A stretch of 19,946 bases of DNA from the NCBI GenBank assembly GCA_027576995.1, contig JANBQC010000527.1:1-19946 (forward strand), written 5' to 3'. Position numbers and translations under genes: made by a program. A model generated the notes under the pieces. The model was not told the DNA's origin, searched no databases, and worked only from the letters and a program-made list of their open reading frames with translations. Every line of letters begins with the position of its first letter. Position 1 is the stretch's first letter. The stretch comes from Dimargaris cristalligena (lineage: Eukaryota > Kickxellomycota > Dimargaritomycetes > Dimargaritales > Dimargaritaceae). This document shows, piece after piece, positions 8,230-18,151 of this stretch.

Positions 8230-11200
8230 ATGGACACAACTGCCCCGACTTGGAAGCCCGACACATTTAAGTCGCTGTACGAGCTTCTCAGCGAGGCATG
8301 CGCGTTGCCCCAGGATCTAGTCGGTGAGCCCGCCCTTGAGGAAACCTCCCTCAGCCTGGTCAGGCATTTGCAGGCGGAGCTCCAAACCCATCTGGCCCCC
8401 GCCTTATTCCTCCCCGCTGCGACCAAGCGCAACCCGGAGCATCGCCGGCGGGTGGAAACCGACCAAGTGGCCGAAATTAACGGCGTCTTGCATCAATTGA
8501 ACGCCGACTTCTGCCAAGAAGTTCTCCGGTTGGCCGACTTTTTGAATATCGACGAATACCTAGCCGCGACCCTGATCCAATGTGGCCTGGATCACTGCGC
8601 TCGGTTTGAACGGCCCCCGGTAGAAACGGGGATTCTGCTCTATTATACCGAATCCCTGTATAACTACCTGTGTTTGGAATTCGTTGTCAAAATCGCGTTG
8701 GATGCCCAGCTTAACGAGCCCCTCCGTCAGGTGTGCGACTGGTTCCTCATGGAGTATGTCCTTCAGTCCGCGGCGACCAGTCCAGCCTCCTCAGCCTCCG
8801 CCTCGGGTAACCGTTCGTACAAAGACTATATAGCCCAGTGGCAGACAGCGTTGGGGTCCCAGAAGGCCGAAATCACCAAGTGGCGGACTCTCCAGGAGGA
8901 CGTCAAATGCCTGCCGACCACAGCCGCTCCTTCGGCTAACCAACCGGCCGCCACCCTTAGCAGCAGTACTCAGCCCCGAACCATCCAATCGGCTATGCCG
9001 TATGGCTTTAAGGTCGTGGAAGAGATCATCGATAAGGTGGCCCAGAGTCGTCTAGTGCTAGCTAACGCCCTTTTCCTCACCAGCTACTTCCGGGCCGTCC
9101 AGCCCCCGCAGCTACTGGCCCTGCTCAACCATGTTCGCCAGGAGGCCGATGCCGAGGACCCCGTGTCCCTGTATTTGCTAATCACCATTTTGGCTTCGAT
9201 TGACCTTACCGCGCCCGGATCGGTCACGCAAAGTGCAGTGTCTGATACCCAGGGCCAGCTGAGCGCCCACGCCAGCGTCATCACCCATATCAGTGAGATG
9301 CTGCAGGACGATACCAAATGGGTCACCACCTCCCACTACTTGCAGGGGCTACGGGGGTTGGTTATTCTCCAGTGGAGCCAGTATATGCTGCTCTGCCTGC
9401 ACCGTTACCCGGCCATCGAAAACCAACTGTCGGTACGGGAGGATTGGATCGAGCAGTGGGTCGAACGTGCCATCCAGCTCGGCGCATTCCCCTTTGCCAC
9501 CGAATACTGCCTGTCTTTCAAGACCATCGATCCCCAACGCTACGATTCCCCCGACCCCGCCGCGCCTGTTTTCTCTCAGAATGCCCTGTTTCTGGATGCG
9601 GACTTCCAGCAGCATATCAGTCTACAGCTGAGCCGTACTATTACGGGGTTGATTGCCAATATGTCCAGTATTCTGCGCCGTATGCGCTATCGCGAAGAAG
9701 ATAGTTACCTCCACCAACAGCAGCTGCCCCAGCTGCAAATCCAGCAACAGCAGCAACACCAGTATTCGAATTACCACCAGTATCCGCTACGACAGCCCGC
9801 CACGCCCCATCCCCTGCCCAAGCTCTCCCACGATATTGAGGATCTCTTTACCTTAGTTGCCACTCTTTACGCTGACGCTCCCGATCTGGGCCTTCGCTTC
9901 TGGATTGCCCTCTCCCCCGCTCAGCTACCCCTCACTGGCCAACCCCTCCTGACCGCTGACGATGAAAACGGCGGGGGCCGACTTGATCCTACCGATGAGC
10001 GCCTCCACGTGTTTCTCAAGTGGGCCAGTGACTGCCGGGTGCCGGGCATGATTCGGGCCTACTTTGACATGCTAGGGTCGCTTGCTACCGGTCCCCAGTG
10101 TGCCCAGTTCACCTACCTATTCCTTGATAATCACGGTGCGTCCGCCCAGGGTGGATTGGGTCGTCCCACCTTTGCTGCCGCCCAACCCACTAGCCTATGC
10201 TCCTGGTCAGCCCTCTTCGCCGCCCTGCAGTTCTATGCCCAGCGTTTGCGGCAGGCCGGCCCGCTACAGGTCCCCGCCGTATCGGCGGCCCTAGGATCCG
10301 GCGGCGATCAGACAGGGGCCGAAATCCCCCCCGACGAGGTGTCCTTGATTTTGGCCTTTCTACGTTTGCTCCGCCAAGCCGTGGCTTACTCGGCGGTGGT
10401 CCGCCTGGCCCTTTTCGAACACATCGAGTACCGGGTGTTGTACACTCTCTTCGACCTGTTGGGCTGCCGGGTGCCTATAATTCTTAAAGCGGCTATCCTC
10501 AAAACCCTAGCGGCATTCTGTGCCCCACCTCTCCGTACCGCCGCGAGCCCCCATATGGCTGCCGTCGATTCGGTCGACGCAGTGCTAGCTGTGGTCGACA
10601 TGGCCCAGCAGGTGTGGCATTTCTTGGAAATGTCTCAGACCATTCCCACCACCGGCGACTTGGGTGAATTACAGCGCTATTACCAGAAAAATCCGCTGGC
10701 ATCCTCTTCGGCTACGACAGGACTGGCAGTAGCAGGGGGCCAGCATTTATTTGCTTCGACCCTCCCAGCCATGGGTGCCACTTCGACAAAGGGCCCTTGG
10801 TACCCCCTCACCGGCCCAACCGTATCAGGTCTTTTGTACGAACTCGAAGAAATTGAGGCGGCCAAGGAAGTATATCCCGAGTCACTGGCTTTTGTGCGAT
10901 TACTGCTATCCTTAATCCAGTTACCTACTCGAGGAGGCTCGACCCAGCAGCCCCCTTCCGCCATCATCACGATGGGTACCTCCGACATCTCCTCCCTGGA
11001 CTATGGTGTTGCATCACCGACTATTCCTACCGAGTTGGGCGCGCCTTACCGACTCCCGGGCATCTCGCCCTACGTGACCGCGGTCCTGGACCATATTTTC
11101 CTCAAAGCTAACCAGCGGGGCTACCGGGTCCCCGAGGAGAATGGTTACCTTCACGACGCCTGTCTGGAACTGATTGAGCGCTGTCTGGAGACTCTTGATT

Positions 11201-14200
11201 TGACCGATTTTCTCCTGGACCCTACGGTCGCGAGCCTACCGAGCCAAATTCTCGGGGATACGGACGAGCTCGCGCGAGTCTTTGGCAATGGCGGCGACCC
11301 CGCCGGTGGGAAAGCCAACCAATCTCCCACCCTACCCGAGGGCCTGCGTAACACGCTCCGCCGACTGGTACTCCACCCTGGGTTTGAGATTGTCCTACGT
11401 TTCCTGTCGGGTTCCCAACTGCTGGAGGAGTTGCTGGGGTTGGTTATTAGCCACCCCGTGGACTCTATCAATAACACTGCGACCATGAGGACACGGGACT
11501 CCGCCCCCGTCCGTTCAGTACGCACCGTGCAACTGACTCTGCGAATCATCCGACGCCTACTGCATATCCAGTCCATCTTTTTACAGCAACTCTTCCCGCT
11601 CCTCAGCACTCCTTGGGTCCAGGCCCAACTCGGCTTCTCAGTGGCTCTTCAGCTCCCCGGTAGCCTGGTTCCTCTCGACCAGCTGCTCTTATTCCGGCAC
11701 CAGGCCATCGTCCAGATTGCCCTGTCCATCAACTGTCGGTCCAGCGAGGAGGTCTGTCTGCTGTCCATTCAAATCCTGAACCGGCTGTCCCAGTCCCCAG
11801 TATTCCTTGCCCATTCCCAGCCCTTGACTGACCTTCTACGTCGCGGGGCGGCGGGATCCATGCCCTTGGCCGCGCCCCCCAGCGGGGCCGGGGAAAGCCG
11901 CCTAGTCGCCTTATTCGACCATAGCGACGAGTCTCTCCGTATTCTGTTTGGGTATCTGGGTCGGCTCGAAATTGACGGACCGGAAATGATGGACGATGAG
12001 TCGGTTGGTGATTGCAAGTTCAATGGGAGCGGTTCCGGATTGGGCTTCTTGGGTTCTTCTCCTACCGACACCAATGATGCGTTCAGTGGGGGGGATGCTC
12101 CCGTCACCGCCAACACCATTCGCCTCGCCATTATCGACCTGATCTTGGCCAACCTGGCTCCTCAGCGGGGTCGCCCATCCCTGGCCCATTGGCTTCTAGG
12201 GTTTGATATCTCCTCTCCCGCGGCTATCCGTGATACCGAATTCGAAAGTCCCCAAGCGAACGCTACTGTTGGATCATCTAATATGGCTGTCCGTGGATTT
12301 GGGGGTCGCCGGCGCTACGTGAAAATGTCCTGCTTCCACATTATTATCCAGGCTCTCCGGGAAGGTACCCTTGACATCCAGTCCGCCGGTGACTCTGATG
12401 GGGAGGGCGGGGGCAGCGAAGGAATGAACCTTTTCGTACGGCACCCCGAATTTGCCACCCGCTGCTTCCATCTCATCTACAACCTAACCCTTGACCCATT
12501 CACCGGGCCACCGGTCATTAAATACTTGCGGGAAATGGAAGATTTCTGGCCTCGCCAGCTCGCCCTGTACCGCGGCTATTTAGGGCGTTTTGTGGAACCA
12601 ATCGTTCCCCGCTTCGATATCGAACAGGAAGGAATCGACGGTGTGCTTGGCGGAACCGCGGGTTGGACTGCCTTGGCCCGGGCCACCACTTGCATGCACC
12701 AACGGGCCTGGATGCTCCATTCTATGGCGCTTGAGCTGCAACTGCTTACAATCGCGAATGAGCGGACCCGTGCCCGCCAGCTAATGGAACTACTGTTCCG
12801 CCCCCATTCCGCCATCATGTCATCAACCTATGCCCAGTCCTCTGATGATGGGGATAGCGGGGGTTACCTCGACTACCAGCGACTGGTCCAGAGTCACCCC
12901 AACTCGGCGACTGACGCATTTTTGGAATCCTTCTGGTCCCATACGATAGCCTCTCGATTGGCCCGCCGTGGCGCCACCCCCGACAACGTGGATCCCCGCA
13001 CGGTAACTGTGGTCTGGTGGTTTTACGAATTTTTCAGCCTGTGGAACCAAGGTGCCCTGTTCTTCACCCAAGTCTTTGAACAGTTGGAGAACTCGTCCCC
13101 CGGTGGGACTACGGCAATGTCGTCCCTTGACTATTTTGACCATGTCAATACCGAGGCATTCTGCCGCCCGGATGAGGAGGGCTGTCCCGTTTATGACCTC
13201 CAGGCAGTGCAGTTGCAGCTCCAGGCGGAGTTGTTCCAACTGGAGCGCCGCGGCCGAATTACTACTCCCGGTCACCACCATCTGGCCCAGGCGGAAATTA
13301 ACCGGATTCTCAGGGTGCTGTTTGTCAAGTCACAACAGCTACGGTTTAACTACGCCCACACCCACGCCGTCCGCGCTTGGCAGCAGTTGATGGACGTGGC
13401 TCTAACCACTGGTTTCGACTGCCTCGGTGATATTTGCCGTACCCAGCAAGTTGGGCCCGGTAATGGGTCAACCGAGGTCTCGGGTGCGATGGGCTGGCAG
13501 TCAATGTCCATTTTCAGTGGCAACCACGGGGCTTCCCCGTCTCAGTCGTCCTCGCCGGGCATTACTTACCAACCGTGCGAAACCCTCCTGTTCCACTTAC
13601 TCGATACCTTCCTTACCCGCTTCGCCTTTGCCCTGACCTCCGACGAGGCCAATGCTCCGGCTATTCTGGAACATTTGGGTGGCGGTGTGCTCACCCTGTG
13701 TAGTAAACTGAACCAGGGTTTGAGTCCCCGGTTGGCCTCCATCTCGGCCACTCTGCTCCGAGACGCCCAGGACAGATTGGGTATGGCTAACTTCCCCCGC
13801 CACCCCATCGAGGCCCAATTCCCGGTGGAGTGGGTCACGGCCCTGTGGGAACGCTTGGTACCCTGTGCCTTGGAGACGGGTTCGTCACTTCAGTTACGGG
13901 GTAACATGTATGTTGCTTTACTTGGTATCCTGCGGTACTCCGGAGCCGTCGTGCGGGCTGATGAGGCTTTAATCACACTGCTCCCTGCTTCCCCTGCCTC
14001 TGGATCGGGGGTTGCTCTTCCGTCCGGTGGTTGGTCGGCTGCTATCGCTGGTGCGGGCGGTAGCTCTACTTCGACCGGACCCGGTGCCCTCGAAACCTCC
14101 CTTCTAGCTACCCTTCAATCTAACGGCAACCAGCTCCTAGAAATCGTGTCCCGGGATGCCACTGACAGTCCTGATGTGTGGCGTACCGTGGCCTTTTCCC

Positions 14201-16071
14201 TGCTTGAACAACTGGTACGGGTCTTTGCCCAACCTAGTCAGCCGAACAAATGGATCCAGGCGCTTACCCAGCGCACATACCTCCGCCACATGATTACGGC
14301 GCTCAAACGGGACGAGCTTAGCTTGGCCCAGACTCTGCAGGTCGACGCTGAATCACTCAACCCCCTGTACGTTTTCGAAAGCAAAATGAACCTCTTTTTG
14401 CGCATCGCCCAGCGACGCGACGGGGTGGAGAAATTGGTCGAAAATGGCCTTTTGGAGATTTTGGACGAATGCGATATTCTGGATCTGCAACCCCAGGTGG
14501 ACCTCGACCTGAAGCACACCCGTCTAGAGGATCTGGAGGAAGGGCATATCCAAATCCTGGAGCGATACCAGCATATCCTTACTCTGATCCTGCAGGTGCT
14601 TCTGGCTCTTGTGGTCAAGGCGGGCCAAGACCGGGCTACATTGGCCATCAAAGTGGGCCTATATCTGACCCGGCGCCGGCGTGTGCTCGAATCCGCCCTG
14701 GTAGGATTTAACTCGACGGTCACTCCCACTCTCCTTCGCCAGTCCGAATTACTCTCGGGATTCATACTGGCCCTTAGTCGGGCTATGCCAGCGCGTTCTA
14801 ACCCACACCCGAATCCCGCTGCCGCCACCGCTACTATTCCCGCCAAGGGATCGGCTCTCACCTTCCTATCCGGACAGGGCGGTGGTCAGCGTGACTTATT
14901 CGGGTTTGAACCGGCCATTTTGGCCCTCCTCGCCCGGTACCGCGATCCGGAATTCTGGACCACGCAATTACAGCCGGTGACGGAACGGGATAACCAGGCC
15001 GCCCGGACCATGGTTTACCGTGCCGAAGGCCATACCCAATCCCTCCTAGACTGGCAGGGAGGGGATTTACTCCTCCGTACTTTGCGTAATCTACTGGAAC
15101 TGGCGCTGTATTTATCGGCTGCGGCGACTTTCAATGGTCCACTGCCATCGTCCTCTTCGGTATCGGCTGCAGCCATGTGGTTCCGCCGGGGCGGAGGCGA
15201 CGAAGACCTCCGTGGTGGTTGTACTAATGTTTTCCGGCCTAAATTCACCTGGTCCCTGGCCGTACGGGATGGCGACGACTCTTTTGGTCGTGGGGTAACT
15301 TCGTCATACCCCAGTTCCCGCAATCAGCTTCACCCCTACTCGGCCAAAACCCCTTCTTTGGGTACTCTGGTGGTAATCCTAGCCCACTGTGTCCGGGCCC
15401 TCCAACAACAGACCACGGACCAGGCCTGGTTAAATCGATTGGGTGCTGATCCGTCCCGCTTGACTAGTGAAGAGGTGCAACAAATCCTGACCAGCTCGAC
15501 TGTGGCCAACTCTATTACCACGGCTTCCTCCTCCTCCGCCGGATCGTTTATCCCCACCGACGACTCGCATGGGCTGGCGCTCACACAGCGACAGGCCCTA
15601 GCGGATGCCGAAATCCGCCAACGGCTGAAGACTACCCACCTTCGACACCAAACCATTGTCCAGATTATCGAAAATACGCTGTACCTGCTGTGGCGTCATT
15701 TGGCTTATTACCTGGTGCCCTCCAATGAAACAGCGGCGTATCAGTCCGCCTACGCCGGCCGAAACGGCCCCGGAGGAAGCAGCGGTAGTGACGGTGCCCC
15801 TTCCTCCACCCTCGAGGTTTTTGCCCAGCTTTCCCCTCCTTCGGCTGACCAGCAGGCTTCCCTGCGCCTAGACGCTCTTACCGTTCTGCAGCCCTATTTG
15901 GCCGAACTGGCGGCTCTGGCATCTCAGGAGAAGCCCTCTCAGTCGAACGGGACCGCCGGTAGGACGGCGGTGGCTGCCTCTACCGAGTCAGGGGAGTCTA
16001 TGGTTTTTGTTCATCGACTGGTGCGCAAATTAACCGATCTGCTGCAAACTTCTCTTCATTACGGACAATAA
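8230..16071 (+). CDS. NUP192: Inner-ring nucleoporin of the Nup192/Nup205 family
   Basis: The product has 2613 residues from a single exon, starting at the ATG after a CT-rich leader and ending at TAA. Nup192/Nup205 is an alpha-helical solenoid scaffold of the nuclear pore inner ring. The call rests on the N-terminal block at 90-116 (L-N-x-D-F and L-A-D-F-L-N-I-D-E-Y-L-A), which fits the family pattern of helices followed by L-x-D-x-x-x-x-x-E-x-x-A. It also rests on the G-L-R-G-L-V-I-L-Q-W segment near 370, the helical, Leu-rich composition throughout, and the absence of FG repeats. The protein is much longer than yeast Nup192 (about 1680 residues) or human NUP205 (about 2010). Visible low-complexity inserts explain part of this: Ser/Ala-rich near 180-250, Gln-rich at 495-514, and Gly/Ser-rich near 1930 and in the C-terminal third. 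The related Nup188 is the main alternative and is less likely from the N terminus. Codon use is GC-rich, unlike the flanks. Confidence 0.85.
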   Translation: MDTTAPTWKPDTFKSLYELLSEACALPQDLVGEPALEETSLSLVRHLQAELQTHLAPALFLPAATKRNPEHRRRVETDQVAEINGVLHQLNADFCQEVLRLADFLNIDEYLAATLIQCGLDHCARFERPPVETGILLYYTESLYNYLCLEFVVKIALDAQLNEPLRQVCDWFLMEYVLQSAATSPASSASASGNRSYKDYIAQWQTALGSQKAEITKWRTLQEDVKCLPTTAAPSANQPAATLSSSTQPRTIQSAMPYGFKVVEEIIDKVAQSRLVLANALFLTSYFRAVQPPQLLALLNHVRQEADAEDPVSLYLLITILASIDLTAPGSVTQSAVSDTQGQLSAHASVITHISEMLQDDTKWVTTSHYLQGLRGLVILQWSQYMLLCLHRYPAIENQLSVREDWIEQWVERAIQLGAFPFATEYCLSFKTIDPQRYDSPDPAAPVFSQNALFLDADFQQHISLQLSRTITGLIANMSSILRRMRYREEDSYLHQQQLPQLQIQQQQQHQYSNYHQYPLRQPATPHPLPKLSHDIEDLFTLVATLYADAPDLGLRFWIALSPAQLPLTGQPLLTADDENGGGRLDPTDERLHVFLKWASDCRVPGMIRAYFDMLGSLATGPQCAQFTYLFLDNHGASAQGGLGRPTFAAAQPTSLCSWSALFAALQFYAQRLRQAGPLQVPAVSAALGSGGDQTGAEIPPDEVSLILAFLRLLRQAVAYSAVVRLALFEHIEYRVLYTLFDLLGCRVPIILKAAILKTLAAFCAPPLRTAASPHMAAVDSVDAVLAVVDMAQQVWHFLEMSQTIPTTGDLGELQRYYQKNPLASSSATTGLAVAGGQHLFASTLPAMGATSTKGPWYPLTGPTVSGLLYELEEIEAAKEVYPESLAFVRLLLSLIQLPTRGGSTQQPPSAIITMGTSDISSLDYGVASPTIPTELGAPYRLPGISPYVTAVLDHIFLKANQRGYRVPEENGYLHDACLELIERCLETLDLTDFLLDPTVASLPSQILGDTDELARVFGNGGDPAGGKANQSPTLPEGLRNTLRRLVLHPGFEIVLRFLSGSQLLEELLGLVISHPVDSINNTATMRTRDSAPVRSVRTVQLTLRIIRRLLHIQSIFLQQLFPLLSTPWVQAQLGFSVALQLPGSLVPLDQLLLFRHQAIVQIALSINCRSSEEVCLLSIQILNRLSQSPVFLAHSQPLTDLLRRGAAGSMPLAAPPSGAGESRLVALFDHSDESLRILFGYLGRLEIDGPEMMDDESVGDCKFNGSGSGLGFLGSSPTDTNDAFSGGDAPVTANTIRLAIIDLILANLAPQRGRPSLAHWLLGFDISSPAAIRDTEFESPQANATVGSSNMAVRGFGGRRRYVKMSCFHIIIQALREGTLDIQSAGDSDGEGGGSEGMNLFVRHPEFATRCFHLIYNLTLDPFTGPPVIKYLREMEDFWPRQLALYRGYLGRFVEPIVPRFDIEQEGIDGVLGGTAGWTALARATTCMHQRAWMLHSMALELQLLTIANERTRARQLMELLFRPHSAIMSSTYAQSSDDGDSGGYLDYQRLVQSHPNSATDAFLESFWSHTIASRLARRGATPDNVDPRTVTVVWWFYEFFSLWNQGALFFTQVFEQLENSSPGGTTAMSSLDYFDHVNTEAFCRPDEEGCPVYDLQAVQLQLQAELFQLERRGRITTPGHHHLAQAEINRILRVLFVKSQQLRFNYAHTHAVRAWQQLMDVALTTGFDCLGDICRTQQVGPGNGSTEVSGAMGWQSMSIFSGNHGASPSQSSSPGITYQPCETLLFHLLDTFLTRFAFALTSDEANAPAILEHLGGGVLTLCSKLNQGLSPRLASISATLLRDAQDRLGMANFPRHPIEAQFPVEWVTALWERLVPCALETGSSLQLRGNMYVALLGILRYSGAVVRADEALITLLPASPASGSGVALPSGGWSAAIAGAGGSSTSTGPGALETSLLATLQSNGNQLLEIVSRDATDSPDVWRTVAFSLLEQLVRVFAQPSQPNKWIQALTQRTYLRHMITALKRDELSLAQTLQVDAESLNPLYVFESKMNLFLRIAQRRDGVEKLVENGLLEILDECDILDLQPQVDLDLKHTRLEDLEEGHIQILERYQHILTLILQVLLALVVKAGQDRATLAIKVGLYLTRRRRVLESALVGFNSTVTPTLLRQSELLSGFILALSRAMPARSNPHPNPAAATATIPAKGSALTFLSGQGGGQRDLFGFEPAILALLARYRDPEFWTTQLQPVTERDNQAARTMVYRAEGHTQSLLDWQGGDLLLRTLRNLLELALYLSAAATFNGPLPSSSSVSAAAMWFRRGGGDEDLRGGCTNVFRPKFTWSLAVRDGDDSFGRGVTSSYPSSRNQLHPYSAKTPSLGTLVVILAHCVRALQQQTTDQAWLNRLGADPSRLTSEEVQQILTSSTVANSITTASSSSAGSFIPTDDSHGLALTQRQALADAEIRQRLKTTHLRHQTIVQIIENTLYLLWRHLAYYLVPSNETAAYQSAYAGRNGPGGSSGSDGAPSSTLEVFAQLSPPSADQQASLRLDALTVLQPYLAELAALASQEKPSQSNGTAGRTAVAASTESGESMVFVHRLVRKLTDLLQTSLHYGQ
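9712..9771 (+). repeat. Gln-rich tract inside NUP192
   Basis: Residues about 495-514 are mostly Gln, encoded by CAG/CAA repeats. They are followed by a His/Tyr-rich stretch and then by the resumption of Leu-rich helices. This looks like a disordered loop between solenoid helices, expanded by triplet slippage. Confidence 0.75.
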
Positions 16072-17187
16072 GTGGAGGGGGTTGTGAGGACCGCGATTTG
16101 TTTTTTTGTAGCTTCCTATTACACCGGATAAAGTGGCCAGGCGAGTTGGTCTTTGTCCCAATATTAATTTTTCTGCGTTAAGTAGCCGATCATAGTGGAG
16201 AGTATTTACGCACGCACACACACACACCTATATATATATCCTTTTAGAGGCATTGTAAATTGCCCTCCGCTATTGCTTTTTTCCCCAATTGGCACCTTTA
16301 ACCTTTTTTACATACTGATTGACTCGATCTCAATTTTACTTCTTTTTTTAAAAAATCATAATTACCATGGTTTTTGTCTGTTATTAATGAAATATACCTC
16401 CCATCCGTGTTCCTTTGTATGGTATTGCTCGTGAATTGACTTGATATTGTCTATTGTCTGTAATCATTATTTGTCAGATCATCTACTCTTGCTAGATTGG
16501 TACAGCGAGTTATTAGGAACACAGTACGTTAATCCAGTTCAGAGAGGTGTATCTTACCATTTTAAACTACGCTATGAGATTGATTTTTTAGCAACTCTTA
16601 GCTATTCTGGCCAGGTAGTTAGTATTACTAGTGTAGTATAATTACTGATGTGTATTGATGGGCTAGGGGGGGAGGGGATATGGGAGAGATTCAACTAGGC
16701 TGTATAACGAAATATCCATTGGATGAAGCAACTACTGCTGGAAAAACAAATTGTCCGCCCATTTCCCCTATAAATATCATTGGAAACGCTATATAGCTGG
16801 GCCAAATCGCACCCATATTGTATATACAGGTAGCGCCTTGTATCATTAGTCAGCTGTGGATAATTTAATCCTAGGATTGAGTCAAGGTTTTGATACAAAT
16901 GTTTAGTACTATAGAATAAGCTGCAGGAATACTAATGGGGTAATGTTAGAGTGTTATTAGCGAACAAATACAAATGTTTTAATTATAATGTGTTTATTGA
17001 ATAACAGGAAGGAAGTTAAGCGGCTCTTAATGAGCGTACGGGATTTAAACAGACGGATAGGAGCAATAGTCATCTAGAGCTCTAATTGGGGCAGACCGTC
17101 CAGTCCTTTTTATACTGGAGATTTTGATGAACCCATCTGCATATGCGTAGGGTCTATGCCAATGGGTTAGAGGGTTTGTTCTATGGG
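16072..17187. other. AT-rich intergenic region, no gene seen
   Basis: This 1.1 kb downstream of NUP192 holds its 3' UTR (T-rich just after the stop) and only short ORFs, several with non-ATG starts. I find no domain, RNA gene or copy of the repeat family here. The sequence also covers the 3' side of the minus-strand copy R1 ending at 17188. Confidence 0.5.
16211..16239. repeat. Compound (CA)n(TA)n microsatellite
   Basis: CA dinucleotides (with one CG interruption) run from 16211 and pass directly into TA dinucleotides up to about 16239. The tract lies about 140 bases after the NUP192 stop codon. Confidence 0.9.
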
Positions 17188-18151
17188 TTAAGCACACCTC
17201 GGGGGTGTCACAGGCACTGTATCTCTTTTGAGTCGGGTATAGTCATCTGGCAATCTGCCGGTTATTGCTGCGATTAGATTAGCCTCGTTTGGCGTCCCTA
17301 TAGTGTTGTCGGAGTTTGTAGCAGGCACGGGGGTTGTATGCACTTGTGTTGGTCTAACCAAACCTGTTGGGTCCTGGGTTGTTGGGTCGGCATTGGGCAC
17401 CCCCAGCGATATGTTATCAACAAGACCATTCATTATTATGGTATGTATTAAGTGGGTACTGTAACTAACCAGGTGCTCCATACTAATAGTCAAAGAGCTG
17501 GCAGGCAAATGTTGGTGTAGGGGGGCACTAGGATTTGGGCCAGGGGAAAACTATTGTAACAGACGAGTAGAAATCCCAAAGTGGTTTCAGAGATTCCTGT
17601 TAGGCCTAAAGGAAAGGAGTGGTGTCTGGGGTTGGGTGGAGGGGTACCCCAGTTGCGCAGTTGGGACTTACTTTCATCTCCCAAAGACATTTTTGATCTG
17701 TTGCCATTATGGTTGGATAGAAGGTAGGAGCATAGTGACAAATGGTTAGAAAATTGACATTTATAAGCAGTAGTAAGGCAACATTGCCCACTTTCATATG
17801 TATTGGAAGTAATTATATTAAAGGCAGCACAATGAACTGTAGACTTAATGCTTTCATTGAAGTAATGAACCACTGTTCCATTGCCGCCCCCTTTAACATG
17901 GCTGATAGAAAATCAAGTGGTGTCAGCTCTTAATATGCTCCCCCATAAATATTATACTATTAAGGCAGTATATAAACAGAAGTCGACCCAGCTACATATA
18001 TTAGTAAAAAAATTAAAACATAAATATAAATAGTACTTACTTTATTAAAAGCCCATACAACGGGCTTGATAATCAGTGCAATGGGATTTGCCATGGGATA
18101 ATCCCTATTGAGCCGATTCTTCTTGGATAGAATATAAAGCTTAATTTTCAT
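17188..18151 (-). CDS. Spliced repeat-family gene, copy R1, exons not fully joined
   Basis: Exon 1 is 18151-18041: an ATG, 37 codons with the motif RDYPMAN then I-I-K-P, and a perfect GTAAGT donor in phase 0. The TATAAAA lies 69 bases before the ATG. TACTAAT is a good branch point, with TAG acceptors soon after it and near 17902. A Cys-rich open stretch (about 17901-17672) has the spacing C-x15-C-C-x6-C-x8-C and ends at a second GTAAGT. The likely last exon is 17550-17188: 120 codons after AATAG, Pro/Thr-rich in its middle, with a TAA stop. Exon phases do not close cleanly by eye, so either an exon is missed or the copy is mildly broken. Copy L1 shows collinear matches to exon 1, the Cys-Cys segment and the last exon. 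No known family is recognised and no clear signal peptide is seen. Confidence 0.45.

Noticed and set aside
14238..14861. 207-codon minus-strand ORF and many others within 8230-16071
   Set aside because: They are shadows of the GC-rich NUP192 frame; Arg/Ser-rich composition and no domain.
16441..16641. 66-codon + strand ORF after NUP192
   Set aside because: Its start is TTG, it lies in AT-rich DNA, and nothing supports it beyond being open.
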